DNA from: Rhodoferax sp.
Lineage (GTDB): Bacteria; Pseudomonadota; Gammaproteobacteria; Burkholderiales; Burkholderiaceae_C
Reading direction: 5' to 3'
NCBI RefSeq assembly: GCF_028714215.1
Contig: NZ_JAQTMS010000014.1
Span: 28,436 to 92,435 of the forward strand
DNA: 64,000 bases
Each line of letters opens with the position of its first letter. Position 1 is the stretch's first letter. The notes below the pieces were generated by a model. That model ran no database searches. It had not been told where the DNA came from and was given only the letters and a program-made list of their open reading frames with translations. Shown here one piece after another: positions 52,226 to 61,518 of the stretch. Position numbers and translations under genes: made by a program.

Positions 52226-55200
52226 ATGTCCCAGGGAATCATCCGCATTCGCGGTGCGCGCCAGCACAACCTCAAGAATCTTGACCTGGACATCCGCACC
52301 GGCGAGTTGACGGTAGTCACCGGGCCTAGCGGCTCCGGCAAGTCGAGTCTGGTTTTCGATACCCTGTATGCGGAGGGCCAGCGGCGCTACGTGGAGACCT
52401 TCTCTGCGTACGCGCGCCAGTTTCTGGATCGCATGGACAAGCCCGCCGTCGACAAGGTGGAGGGGGTTCCGCCGGCCATCGCGATTGACCAGACCAACAC
52501 GGTGCGTTCCTCGCGCTCCACGGTCGGCACCATGACCGAGCTGAATGACCACCTGAAGTTGCTGTTTGCCCGCGCCGGCCAATTGTTCGACCGCGAAACC
52601 GCCCAAGCGGTGCAGCATGATTCGGCGGAGAGCATTTACGCGCAGTTGCTGGAGCGCACGGGGGGCAGCGAAGCACTTGCGTCGTCGGCCAGTGCCGACG
52701 CCGGGGAAGTGGCAGGCGTGGGGGCACGCCTCTCAATTACCTTCCCGGTCGAGTTGCCGGCCAGCACCACGCCGGAAGAAATCGAGCAGTGGCTGTCGGT
52801 CAGCGGTTTTACCAAAGTGCAGGCGCAGAGAGAGGTGGCGGGCCTGACCGGACCTCGGAAAGTAATCGATGTCGTGGCGGATCGTTTTCGCCTGGCGACG
52901 ACCGAGCGCGCCCGGGTGCTGGAGGCGATTGAAGCGGCGCTCAAGCACGGCAGCGGGCGCATCGCGGTGTACCTGTTGAGTGAGGATGGGCAGACACCTG
53001 CGGCGATCTGGAAGTTCTCCACCGGCTTGCACTGTCCGCAAAGCGATCTGCGTTACACCGACCCGATCGCTTCCATGTTCTCTTTCAATTCGGCGGTCGG
53101 TGCCTGCGAAACCTGTCGCGGTTTTGGCCGCGTCATCGGGGTCGACTACGGGCTGGTGATTCCGAACCAGAAGCTGACGCTGCGTGCCGGTGCCGTCAAA
53201 CCGATGCAGACCCCGGCCTGGCAGGAGTGCCAGGACGACTTGATGCGCCATGCCGAGGCGGCCGGCATTCCGCGCGACACGCCCTGGTACAAGCTGACGC
53301 CGGAGCAGCAGTACTGGGTGGTGAATGGTTCACCCCAGTGGAACGGCAAATGGAACCAGCACTGGTTCGGTATCAAACGTTTCTTTGAATACCTGGAGAC
53401 CAAGGCTTACAAAATGCACATCCGGGTGCTGCTGTCCAAGTACCGCAGCTACACACCCTGCGGCGTTTGTGGCGGGGCCCGGCTGAAGCTTGAGAGCCTG
53501 CTGTGGCGCATCGGCAGCAAGGCGGCGGCGGATGCAGCCCTGGCACCGGCCAAACGCTTCATGCCGGTCGGTGTCAAGTGGTCACGTGAGCAACTGGAAG
53601 CGCTGCCGGGGCTGTCGCTGCACGACTTGATGCTGTTGCCGATGGACCGGTTGCGCAAGTTCTTTGACGCGCTGCAGGCGGGCCTGGCGGCTGCCGGGGC
53701 TGCCACATCGCCCCAGGCCGCGCTGTCCTCGGCCGATCTGAAGACCATGAAGCTGTTGTTTGAGGAGGTCGGCACGCGCCTCAAATACCTGTGCGATGTG
53801 GGCATTGGCTACCTCACGCTGGACCGGCAAAGCCGCACCCTGTCGGGTGGCGAAGTGCAGCGCATCAACCTGACGACGGCGCTGGGCACCTCGCTGGTCA
53901 ACACCTTGTTTGTGCTGGACGAGCCCAGCATCGGTCTGCATCCGCGCGACATGCACCGCATCATCCTGGCCATGCAGCGGCTGCGCGATGCCGGCAACAC
54001 ACTGGTGGTGGTGGAGCACGATCCGGCGGTGATGCTGGCGGCCGACCGCATGATAGATATGGGTCCCGGCCCCGGCGAGCGTGGCGGGCAAATCGTGTTC
54101 GATGGCACAACCGCCGACCTGCGCCACGCCGACACGCTGACGGGCGCTTACCTGGGCGGCCGCAAGCAGGTCGGCATGGGCTTCAAGCGCCTGGTGGTTG
54201 CGGCCACACCGCGCCTCATCCTGGAAGGTGCGCGGGATCACAATCTGAAGAACGTCAGCGTCGAGTTTCCCTTGCAGCGCCTGGTCTGCGTGACGGGTGT
54301 CAGCGGCTCCGGCAAATCGACCCTGATCCAGGATGTGCTGGCGCCGGCCCTGTTGCGCCACTTCGGCAAGTCGACCGAAGCACCGGGCCTGCATGATCGC
54401 CTGCTGGGCACCGAGCAGCTCAGCGACGTGGTGTTTGTCGATCAGTCGCCGATCGGAAAAACGGCGCGCTCCAACCCGGCCAGCTTTGTCGGCGCCTGGG
54501 ACGCCATCCGCGAGATCTTCGCCAACGCAGCGCTGTCGCGCCAGCGCGGCTACACCGCGTCCAAATTCAGTTTCAACAACGGTGATGGCCGTTGTGCCAC
54601 CTGCGGCGGCTCGGGCTTCGAGCATGTCGAAATGCAGTTCCTGAGCGACGTCTATCTGCGCTGCCCGGATTGCGACGGCAAGCGCTATCGCCCGGAAATA
54701 CTGGAAGTCACCATCGAGCGGGGGGCGCACTGGCTCAACGTCGCCGATGTCCTGAACCTGACCGTCAGTGAGGCCGCTGCCTATTTTGCCGGCGACCGCG
54801 AAGTCGTCCGGGCCCTGCAGCCGATCGTGGACGTGGGGCTGGAGTACGTCAAACTGGGGCAGCCGGTGCCGACCTTGTCGGGTGGCGAGGCGCAACGCCT
54901 CAAGCTGGCCGGCTTTCTGGCGGAGGCCGCCAGAAGCGCCAGCGCCAGTCGCCAGGCGATCGCCAGACGCGGCACCTTGTTCATGTTTGACGAGCCCACC
55001 ACGGGTCTGCATTTCGATGACATTGCGAAGCTGATGCGCGCCCTGCGCAAATTGCAGGACGCCGGTCACTCGCTGATCGTCATCGAGCACAACCTCGATG
55101 TCATCCGCGCCAGCGACTGGTTGATTGACCTCGGTCCCGAAGGGGGCGAGGCGGGGGGTGAAGTGGTGGCTTTCGGCACGCCGGAAGAGCTGCGATTGCA

Positions 55201-58036
55201 TCCGACATCCCACACCGGCAAAGCGTTGCGCGAATACGCGACGGCGATGGGTGGCGTGCATGAAGTGAATGAAGCATCGGGCCGCTATCTGGCGCTCGCT
55301 GCGGTGGACGGCCAGCCGGCGGCAGAAGCCGTCATCCAGATCATCAACGCGCGCGAGCACAACCTTAAAAGTCTCAGCGTCAACATTCCGCGCGGCAAAT
55401 TCAGCGTCATCACGGGGGTCTCCGGCTCCGGCAAATCGACGCTGGCGTTCGACATTCTGTTCAACGAGGGCCAGCGCCGTTATCTGGAGTCGCTCAATGC
55501 CTACGCGCGTTCCATCGTGCAGCCGGCCGGGCGGCCGGAAGTGGATGCCGTGTACGGTATTCCGCCCACCGTGGCGATCGAGCAGCGCCTCTCAAGGGGC
55601 GGCAGAAAGTCCACCGTCGGCACCACCACCGAGGTCTGGCACTTTTTGCGCCTGCTGTACGTCAAGCTGGGTACCCAGCATTGCATCCATGACGGCAGCG
55701 CGGTGGCGCCGCAAACGCCCGACAGCATTGCGGCCCAGTTAATGAAGAATTTCCGCGGCCAACACATCGGCTTGCTGGCGCCCCTGGTGATGAACCGCAA
55801 AGGCGTTTACACCGAGCTGGCCGATTGGGCGCGGCCGCGCGGTTTCACGCACCTGCGGGTCGACGGCAACTTTCTGCCCACCACGGGCTTTCCGCGCATC
55901 GACCGTTTCAAGGAGCACACCGTGGAGTTGCCGGTGGCCAGTCTGGATGTGCTGCCGGAGCAGGAGGCGGCGTTGCGCCAGGCGCTGGCGGCCACGCTGG
56001 TGCACGGCAAGGGCGTGCTGCATGTGCTCAGCCATTTGACCGGCTTGCGCCAAGCCATGTTGTCTGGCGCGCCGACGGCGGCGATTGGCACGCTGCAGGC
56101 GTTTTCCACCAAGCGCGCCTGCCCGGTCTGCAGCACCAGCTATGCCGAGCTGGACCCGCGCCTGTTCTCCTACAACAGCAAGCATGGCTGGTGCCCGGAC
56201 TGCGTCGGCACCGGCGTGCGCTTGACCAAAGAACAGCGCAAGGTGTTCGACGACTCGGTGCGCGACGACGACAACAAGGGCCGCGAGCAGACCTTTGCCG
56301 AGCCCGAGGTGGAGGACCTGCTGGACACTGCCTGCCCCAGTTGCCACGGCACCCGGCTCAATGCCACGGCCCGTGCCGTCAGGTTCAACCAGGTGGCCAT
56401 TACCGACATCGCCCGTCTGAGCGTGACGGATCTGCGCCAATGGGTTGAAACGCTGCAACTCGAAGGCCGCATGAGCCAGCGCGAAACCGACATTGCGCGC
56501 GATCTGGTGCCTGAAATCAAAAGTCGTCTTGAGTTTCTGGAGCAAGTGGGCCTGGGCTACCTGACGCTGGACCGCGGCGCACCGACGCTAAGCGGTGGCG
56601 AGGCCCAGCGCATCCGTCTGGCGGCGCAACTGGGCAGCAATCTGCAAGGCGTCTGCTACGTGCTGGACGAACCGACCATTGGCCTGCACGCACGCGATAA
56701 CCAGATCCTGCTGGGCGCATTGCAGAGTCTGAGCGACAAGGGCAATACGCTGGTGGTGGTGGAGCACGACGAAGACACGATACGCCATGCCCAGCACATC
56801 ATCGACATCGGTCCCAGTGCCGGCAAGCGTGGCGGCCGGCTGGTGGCCGAAGGCTCGGTGGCCGACATCGTGCAAGCCGGTGACTCGCAGACCGGGCGCT
56901 ACCTGCTGCACGCCATGAAACACCCTTTGAAAGCCCGCCGGGCGGTCTCAGCATTCACGGCCCCCGAAGTGCAGAAGTGGCTGACAGTCACAAACGCCAA
57001 TCTGCACAACCTGCAAAACGTTACCGCCCAGCTTCCCTTGAGCCGCCTGGTCGCCGTCACCGGCGTTTCCGGCTCCGGCAAATCCACGCTGGCGCGCGAT
57101 GTGCTGCTGGCCAATGTGCAGATGGCGGTGCAGAAGCGCAGCACCAAAGCCGGCCGCGATGCCCTGGCTGCCGGCGAGCAACTCAACTGGACCAGCTGCG
57201 CGTCCGTTACCGGCTTCGAAGTGGTAGACCGGGTGCTGGAAGTCGATCAAACCCCCATCGGCAAAACCCCGCGCAGTTGCCCGGCCACCTACATCGGTTT
57301 CTGGGACATCATCCGCAAACTGTTTGCCGACACGCTGGAGGCCAAGGCGCGCGGCTATGCCGCCAACCGTTTCAGCTTCAACACCGGCGAAGGCCGTTGC
57401 GCGGCCTGCGAAGGGCAGGGCATACGCACCGTCGGCATGAGCTTCCTGCCCGACGTGAAAGTGCTGTGCGAAACCTGCAAGGGCGCGCGCTTCAACCCCG
57501 AGACGCTGGCAGTCACCTGGCGCGGCAAGAACATCGGCGACGTGTTGCAAATGGAAGTGGACGAAGCGGTCGAGTTCTTTGCTGCCATGCCCAACATCGC
57601 GCATCCGGTGCAATTGCTCAAGGACGTCGGCCTGGGTTATCTGACGCTGGGCCAGCCGTCGCCGACGCTGAGCGGCGGCGAGGCGCAGCGCATCAAGCTG
57701 GTGACCGAGCTGAGCAAGGTGCGCGACGACATCACCCGACGCGGAATGAGGGCGCCGCACACCTTGTACGTGCTGGACGAACCGACCGTCGGCCTGCACA
57801 TGGCGGATGTGGAAAAACTGGTCAAGGTGCTGCATCGCCTGGTCGATGGCGGCCACAGCGTGGTGGTGATAGAGCACGATCTGGACGTCATTGCCGAAGC
57901 CGACTGGGTGATAGACCTGGGCCCCGACGGCGGCAAGGCCGGCGGGCGCGTGGTGGCGGCGACGACGCCGGAGGGTGTGGTGCAGTTGGGCACCCATACC
58001 GGCGTGGCGCTGCGGGCGGTGCTGGCGCGAATTTAG
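52226..58036 (+). CDS. uvrA: Tandem-fused double-length UvrA
   Basis: This 1936-residue protein is about twice normal UvrA (~940). Four ABC ATPase modules are visible: Walker A at 33-41 (GPSGSGKSS), 691-699, 1064-1072 and 1613-1621 (GVSGSGKST). Each has a signature (LSGGEVQRINL, then LSGGEAQR three times) and a Walker B DEP motif. Zinc-finger Cys clusters occur in each half (CETCRGFG; CATCGGSGFE...CPDCDGKR; CPVCSTSY...CPDCVGTG; CAACEGQG...CETCKGAR). The second copy starts near residue 1035. UvrA dimers recognise DNA damage in nucleotide excision repair; here both protomers are fused. Similar long UvrA proteins are known in Burkholderiales, usually beside a normal-length uvrA elsewhere. Confidence 0.92.
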   Translation: MSQGIIRIRGARQHNLKNLDLDIRTGELTVVTGPSGSGKSSLVFDTLYAEGQRRYVETFSAYARQFLDRMDKPAVDKVEGVPPAIAIDQTNTVRSSRSTVGTMTELNDHLKLLFARAGQLFDRETAQAVQHDSAESIYAQLLERTGGSEALASSASADAGEVAGVGARLSITFPVELPASTTPEEIEQWLSVSGFTKVQAQREVAGLTGPRKVIDVVADRFRLATTERARVLEAIEAALKHGSGRIAVYLLSEDGQTPAAIWKFSTGLHCPQSDLRYTDPIASMFSFNSAVGACETCRGFGRVIGVDYGLVIPNQKLTLRAGAVKPMQTPAWQECQDDLMRHAEAAGIPRDTPWYKLTPEQQYWVVNGSPQWNGKWNQHWFGIKRFFEYLETKAYKMHIRVLLSKYRSYTPCGVCGGARLKLESLLWRIGSKAAADAALAPAKRFMPVGVKWSREQLEALPGLSLHDLMLLPMDRLRKFFDALQAGLAAAGAATSPQAALSSADLKTMKLLFEEVGTRLKYLCDVGIGYLTLDRQSRTLSGGEVQRINLTTALGTSLVNTLFVLDEPSIGLHPRDMHRIILAMQRLRDAGNTLVVVEHDPAVMLAADRMIDMGPGPGERGGQIVFDGTTADLRHADTLTGAYLGGRKQVGMGFKRLVVAATPRLILEGARDHNLKNVSVEFPLQRLVCVTGVSGSGKSTLIQDVLAPALLRHFGKSTEAPGLHDRLLGTEQLSDVVFVDQSPIGKTARSNPASFVGAWDAIREIFANAALSRQRGYTASKFSFNNGDGRCATCGGSGFEHVEMQFLSDVYLRCPDCDGKRYRPEILEVTIERGAHWLNVADVLNLTVSEAAAYFAGDREVVRALQPIVDVGLEYVKLGQPVPTLSGGEAQRLKLAGFLAEAARSASASRQAIARRGTLFMFDEPTTGLHFDDIAKLMRALRKLQDAGHSLIVIEHNLDVIRASDWLIDLGPEGGEAGGEVVAFGTPEELRLHPTSHTGKALREYATAMGGVHEVNEASGRYLALAAVDGQPAAEAVIQIINAREHNLKSLSVNIPRGKFSVITGVSGSGKSTLAFDILFNEGQRRYLESLNAYARSIVQPAGRPEVDAVYGIPPTVAIEQRLSRGGRKSTVGTTTEVWHFLRLLYVKLGTQHCIHDGSAVAPQTPDSIAAQLMKNFRGQHIGLLAPLVMNRKGVYTELADWARPRGFTHLRVDGNFLPTTGFPRIDRFKEHTVELPVASLDVLPEQEAALRQALAATLVHGKGVLHVLSHLTGLRQAMLSGAPTAAIGTLQAFSTKRACPVCSTSYAELDPRLFSYNSKHGWCPDCVGTGVRLTKEQRKVFDDSVRDDDNKGREQTFAEPEVEDLLDTACPSCHGTRLNATARAVRFNQVAITDIARLSVTDLRQWVETLQLEGRMSQRETDIARDLVPEIKSRLEFLEQVGLGYLTLDRGAPTLSGGEAQRIRLAAQLGSNLQGVCYVLDEPTIGLHARDNQILLGALQSLSDKGNTLVVVEHDEDTIRHAQHIIDIGPSAGKRGGRLVAEGSVADIVQAGDSQTGRYLLHAMKHPLKARRAVSAFTAPEVQKWLTVTNANLHNLQNVTAQLPLSRLVAVTGVSGSGKSTLARDVLLANVQMAVQKRSTKAGRDALAAGEQLNWTSCASVTGFEVVDRVLEVDQTPIGKTPRSCPATYIGFWDIIRKLFADTLEAKARGYAANRFSFNTGEGRCAACEGQGIRTVGMSFLPDVKVLCETCKGARFNPETLAVTWRGKNIGDVLQMEVDEAVEFFAAMPNIAHPVQLLKDVGLGYLTLGQPSPTLSGGEAQRIKLVTELSKVRDDITRRGMRAPHTLYVLDEPTVGLHMADVEKLVKVLHRLVDGGHSVVVIEHDLDVIAEADWVIDLGPDGGKAGGRVVAATTPEGVVQLGTHTGVALRAVLARI

Positions 58037-58050
58037 GGGCAACACTTCCC

Positions 58051-59097
58051 ATGATCACCTTCCACAACCACCTGCACGCCCTGCACCAGGGCAAACTGGA
58101 AATGTTTCGCGGTCAACTGGTGCCCTGCTTCGAAGTGCCGGCCCGTGTGGACCATGTGCTGATGGAGCTGCAGCGACGCCAGTTGGGGGCGCTGGAAAAA
58201 CCGATGGCGTTCGATGGCAGCGCCTTGGCCAGCATTCACACACCGCGCTATCTCGATTTTCTGGCCCATGCCTGGGACGAGTGGGTGGCGCTGGACCCGG
58301 CCAATGCGGCGCACGATGCACTGCCTTCGCTGTGGCCGGTGCGCACGTTTCGCAGCGATGTGTTGCCGGCCAATTTTTCGGCGCGCATGGGTTTGTTTTC
58401 ATTCGACACGGGCACGCCATTGACTTCCGGTACCTGGGTCGCGGCCCGCGCCGGCGCCCATTGCGCCTTGAGCGCCGCGCAGCAGGTGGCGGGCGGTGCA
58501 CGCGCCGCTTTTGCCTTGTCGCGGCCACCGGGTCACCACGCGGGGGCCGACTTCTTTGGCGGCTACTGCTTCCTGAACAATGCCGCGCTGGCGGCGCAAC
58601 ACTTGCGCGGCCGGGGTTGCCAGCGCGTCGCCGTGCTGGACCTTGATTTTCACCATGGCAACGGCACGCAAGCCATTTTTTACGAGCGGCCGGACGTGCT
58701 CTTCAGCAGCATCCACGGCGACCCGCACACCGAATACCCGTTCTACCTGGGCTACGCCGACGAGCGGGGCGCCGGCGCCGGGCTGGGCTTTAACCACAAC
58801 CTGCCGTTGCCGCGCGGCAGCGACTTTGCGACCTGGCGCGCGGCCTTGCAGCTGGCGTTGCAGGGCATTGCCCGTTTTCGGGCTGATGCTTTGGTGGTGT
58901 CGCTGGGACTGGATACTTTCGCGGGCGATCCGATCTCGGGCTTCAGGCTGCAATGTGACGACTATCTGCGTGTCGGTGCCGACCTTGCCGCTGTCGGCCT
59001 GCCCACCGTGCTGGTATTCGAGGGTGGCTACGCCGTGGCCGAGGTCGGCGTCAATGCCGTCAATGTGCTGGAAGGCTTCGAGCAGGAAGCGGCTTAA
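58051..59097 (+). CDS. Histone deacetylase/acetylpolyamine amidohydrolase family protein
   Basis: The start is ATG 58051, 14 bases after uvrA. The Zn-dependent deacetylase fold is shown by SRPPGHHAGADFFGGYCFLNNAA (given as RPPGHHA and GYCFLNNA), DLDFHHGNGTQ with metal ligands, and FEGGYA near the end. These enzymes remove acetyl groups from polyamines or small molecules in bacteria. The natural substrate is unknown. Confidence 0.9.
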   Translation: MITFHNHLHALHQGKLEMFRGQLVPCFEVPARVDHVLMELQRRQLGALEKPMAFDGSALASIHTPRYLDFLAHAWDEWVALDPANAAHDALPSLWPVRTFRSDVLPANFSARMGLFSFDTGTPLTSGTWVAARAGAHCALSAAQQVAGGARAAFALSRPPGHHAGADFFGGYCFLNNAALAAQHLRGRGCQRVAVLDLDFHHGNGTQAIFYERPDVLFSSIHGDPHTEYPFYLGYADERGAGAGLGFNHNLPLPRGSDFATWRAALQLALQGIARFRADALVVSLGLDTFAGDPISGFRLQCDDYLRVGADLAAVGLPTVLVFEGGYAVAEVGVNAVNVLEGFEQEAA

Positions 59098-59201
59098 GGC
59101 GCTGTATCCCGGGTGACAGCTGGCAGGGTGTTGCCCCTTGTCTTGGACCTTTATCGCCTGTCTAATCGGTGCCATCAGCTACATATTCAGGAGCAAAGTT
59201 C

Positions 59202-60161
59202 ATGCAACGCCGTCAACTTGTGCAACTCGCAGCAGCCACCCTTGCCGCCTCTGCCTTGAGCAGCCGGGCGCAGAGTTTTCCGGTCAGGCCGATCCGGCTG
59301 GTCATTGCCTTTCCAGCCGGCGGGCCGACCGACATCACCATGCGCTCGCTGGCCGATGGCGCTTCCAGAATCCTGGGCCAGAGCGTGATCGTCGAAAACA
59401 AGCCCGGTGCCGGCGGTACCCTGCCGGCGCAGACGCTGCAAACCTCCACCGCCGATGGCTATACGCTGGCGCAGATTCCGCTGGGCGTGTTTCGCCTGCC
59501 GTACACCACCAAGATCAACTGGGACCCGATCAAGGACATCAGCTACGTGCTCAACGTCACCGGCTACGCTTTCGGGCTGGTGGTGCCTATTGATTCACCG
59601 CTGAAGACCTGGACGCACTATGTCGGCTGGGCCAAGGCCAATCCCGGCAAGCTGACCTTCGGCTCCACCGGCACGCTGACCAGCCCGCACCTGACGATGG
59701 AACTGATCGCGCAGAAGCTGGGTCTGCAACTGCTGCACGTGCCCTACAAAGGCAGTGCCGATTTGATGACGGCCTTGATGGGCGGTCACATCATGTCGGC
59801 CGCCGACTCGACCGGCTTTGCCACTTTGGTGGAGTCCGGCAAGCTGCGCGTGCTCAACACCTGGGGTGCCCAGCGGCTGGCCAAATTTCCGGATGCGCCG
59901 ACGCTGATGGAACTGGGGCTGGACCTGGTGCAGAACTCGCCTTTTGGCATTGGTGCGCCCAAGGGGACGCCGCCGGATGTGGTCAAGCGGCTGCACGACG
60001 CCTTCAAGCAGGCGATGGAGCAGGACAGCTACAAGACCGCCCTGGCGCGCTACGACATGGTGCCCATGTACATGAGTTCTGCCGGTTACAGCAAGTTTGC
60101 GGCCGAGACCTTCGCCCGGGAAAAAGCCCTGGTGGAAAAACTGGGCCTGGCCAAGATTTAA
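59202..60161 (+). CDS. Bug/TctC-family periplasmic binding protein
   Basis: The start is ATG 59202 with AGGAG upstream. A Tat-like signal is possible (MQRRQLVQLAAATLAASAL; twin Arg at 3-4), cleaved after SRAQ. The mature part has IRLVIAFPAGGPTDITMRSL and IVENKPGAGGTLPAQ, Bug-family hallmarks. Unlike the copy at 16464 it has no TctA/TctB next to it. Burkholderiales carry many such orphan binding proteins. Confidence 0.87.
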   Translation: MQRRQLVQLAAATLAASALSSRAQSFPVRPIRLVIAFPAGGPTDITMRSLADGASRILGQSVIVENKPGAGGTLPAQTLQTSTADGYTLAQIPLGVFRLPYTTKINWDPIKDISYVLNVTGYAFGLVVPIDSPLKTWTHYVGWAKANPGKLTFGSTGTLTSPHLTMELIAQKLGLQLLHVPYKGSADLMTALMGGHIMSAADSTGFATLVESGKLRVLNTWGAQRLAKFPDAPTLMELGLDLVQNSPFGIGAPKGTPPDVVKRLHDAFKQAMEQDSYKTALARYDMVPMYMSSAGYSKFAAETFAREKALVEKLGLAKI

Positions 60162-60180
60162 GCAGGCCTGAAAAATCAAC

Positions 60181-60633
60181 TCATTGGTTTTTCGGTTTGC
60201 CGAAATTGAGGATCCGGGTGGCCAGCAGCGTCTCGGTGAAAAAACATAGCAGCGCCAGCAAAAAGCAGATCACGCCGGACAGAAAAAAACTCGTCGCCAA
60301 GCGCCAAATCTGCAGTTCCGTGGTTTCACCGATAAACAGCGCCACGATGGTCAGTCCGATCAGCATGGCGCAGCAGGTCAGCAGCGCAATGCAAATGTTG
60401 ACCAGGCGTCCGCGTACCCGCAGGCGCGCCAGCTCCCCATAGGCCGCCGTCATGGCGTTGCCGGCCGCCGCCGCTTCGATCCGGTCTTCCAGCAGACGGG
60501 CGCGGTCGATGATGCGTGCCAGCCGGCCGGCCACGGTGCCTATCATGGCCGATACCGCGGTCAGCAGAAACACGGGTGCCACGGCCAACTGAATGCCATG
60601 GCTGACGGTGCTGAGATCGGTGGCGAAAAACAT
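60181..60633 (-). CDS. DUF2721 membrane protein
   Basis: This 150-residue protein has about three membrane helices and the DUF2721 pattern IQLAVAPVFLLTAVSAMIG, then RLARIIDRARLLED. The function is unknown. It converges on the Bug-family gene. Confidence 0.85.
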   Translation of the reverse strand: MFFATDLSTVSHGIQLAVAPVFLLTAVSAMIGTVAGRLARIIDRARLLEDRIEAAAAGNAMTAAYGELARLRVRGRLVNICIALLTCCAMLIGLTIVALFIGETTELQIWRLATSFFLSGVICFLLALLCFFTETLLATRILNFGKPKNQ

Positions 60634-60698
60634 GGCTTCCCTTTCGTGCTGAGGACAGAGCTTGCGGCGCTGCCGCTACGGTCCGTCCCGCAACGGCT

Positions 60699-61502
60699 TC
60701 ATTTTCGCGCAGTTATCAGCGCCTGCGCCAATTCGGCAAAGCCGGCGCCGCCGCGCGACGGCGTCACGTAAGCCGGCAGCGCGCTCATGCGCCCGGCAAA
60801 TGCCATCACGTTGGCGACGCCGACGGCGTGCGGCAGGTAGGCAAACATGGGGGCGTCGTTGGGCGAGTCGCCGACAAACAGGCAGCGCTCGCGCTCCTCC
60901 GCCAGCTCGATCCCGTAACGTTCGCGCAGTAGCAGATGTGCCATGCTGAGTTTGTCGTACTGGCCGAACCAGCCGTTGACGTGGATGGAGCTGATTTTGG
61001 CCGTCATGCCGGCGTCTTCCATCAAGGCCACGATGCGATTGACGGCGGCTACCGGCAGCGGCGCGACGTCCTCGCAGAAATCGATCGCCAGGTCGTACAG
61101 GCGGCAGAACTGGTCCGAGGCGACGGCGCAGCCGGGCACTTCACGCAGGATGGTGTCGCGCACGGCCGCCAGCTTGGCGCTGTGCGCCTGGCGCGCGGAC
61201 TCAATCAGCAGGTGCCGGCATTTCAGCTTGCGCGCGGCCTGGTCGTGCCAATAGTAGAAGGCGCCGTTTTCGCCGATGACGGCGTCGACCGGCCACATGC
61301 GCGCGATGTGGTCGCACCAGCCGGCTGGGCGGCCGGTGATCAGGATGACGCGCAGACCGGCGCGGCGCAGTTGCTCCAGCGCCGCATAAGCCTGCGCCGT
61401 CAGTTGCCCATCCGTGGTCAAGGTGTCGTCGATGTCGCTGAACACTGTGTGCACGTTCGCGGCCACGGCGCGCGGTAGTTCCGAGAGGGGGCGCAGGCTC
61501 AT
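60699..61502 (-). CDS. HAD-IIB-type phosphatase (Cof/SPP-like)
   Basis: HAD motif I is FSDIDDTLTTDGQLT, motif II ILITGRPAGWC, motif III a Lys (QYDKLSMAHLL), and motif IV FVGDSPNDAPMFAYLPHAVGV. The large C2 cap is typical of HAD-IIB phosphatases such as sucrose-phosphate and mannosylglycerate phosphatases. The substrate is not known. It starts 16 bases after the prfC stop, in the same direction, so they are probably co-transcribed. Confidence 0.85.
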   Translation of the reverse strand: MSLRPLSELPRAVAANVHTVFSDIDDTLTTDGQLTAQAYAALEQLRRAGLRVILITGRPAGWCDHIARMWPVDAVIGENGAFYYWHDQAARKLKCRHLLIESARQAHSAKLAAVRDTILREVPGCAVASDQFCRLYDLAIDFCEDVAPLPVAAVNRIVALMEDAGMTAKISSIHVNGWFGQYDKLSMAHLLLRERYGIELAEERERCLFVGDSPNDAPMFAYLPHAVGVANVMAFAGRMSALPAYVTPSRGGAGFAELAQALITARK

Positions 61503-61518
61503 GGATCTGGCCTTGGTA

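Noticed and set aside
52160..52226. LexA (SOS) box upstream of uvrA
   Set aside because: No CTGT-N8-ACAG match is present; only an unrelated inverted repeat was found.
53582..55360. 592-codon antisense ORF inside uvrA
   Set aside because: It runs antisense to conserved UvrA ATPase and zinc motifs and shows no domain of its own.
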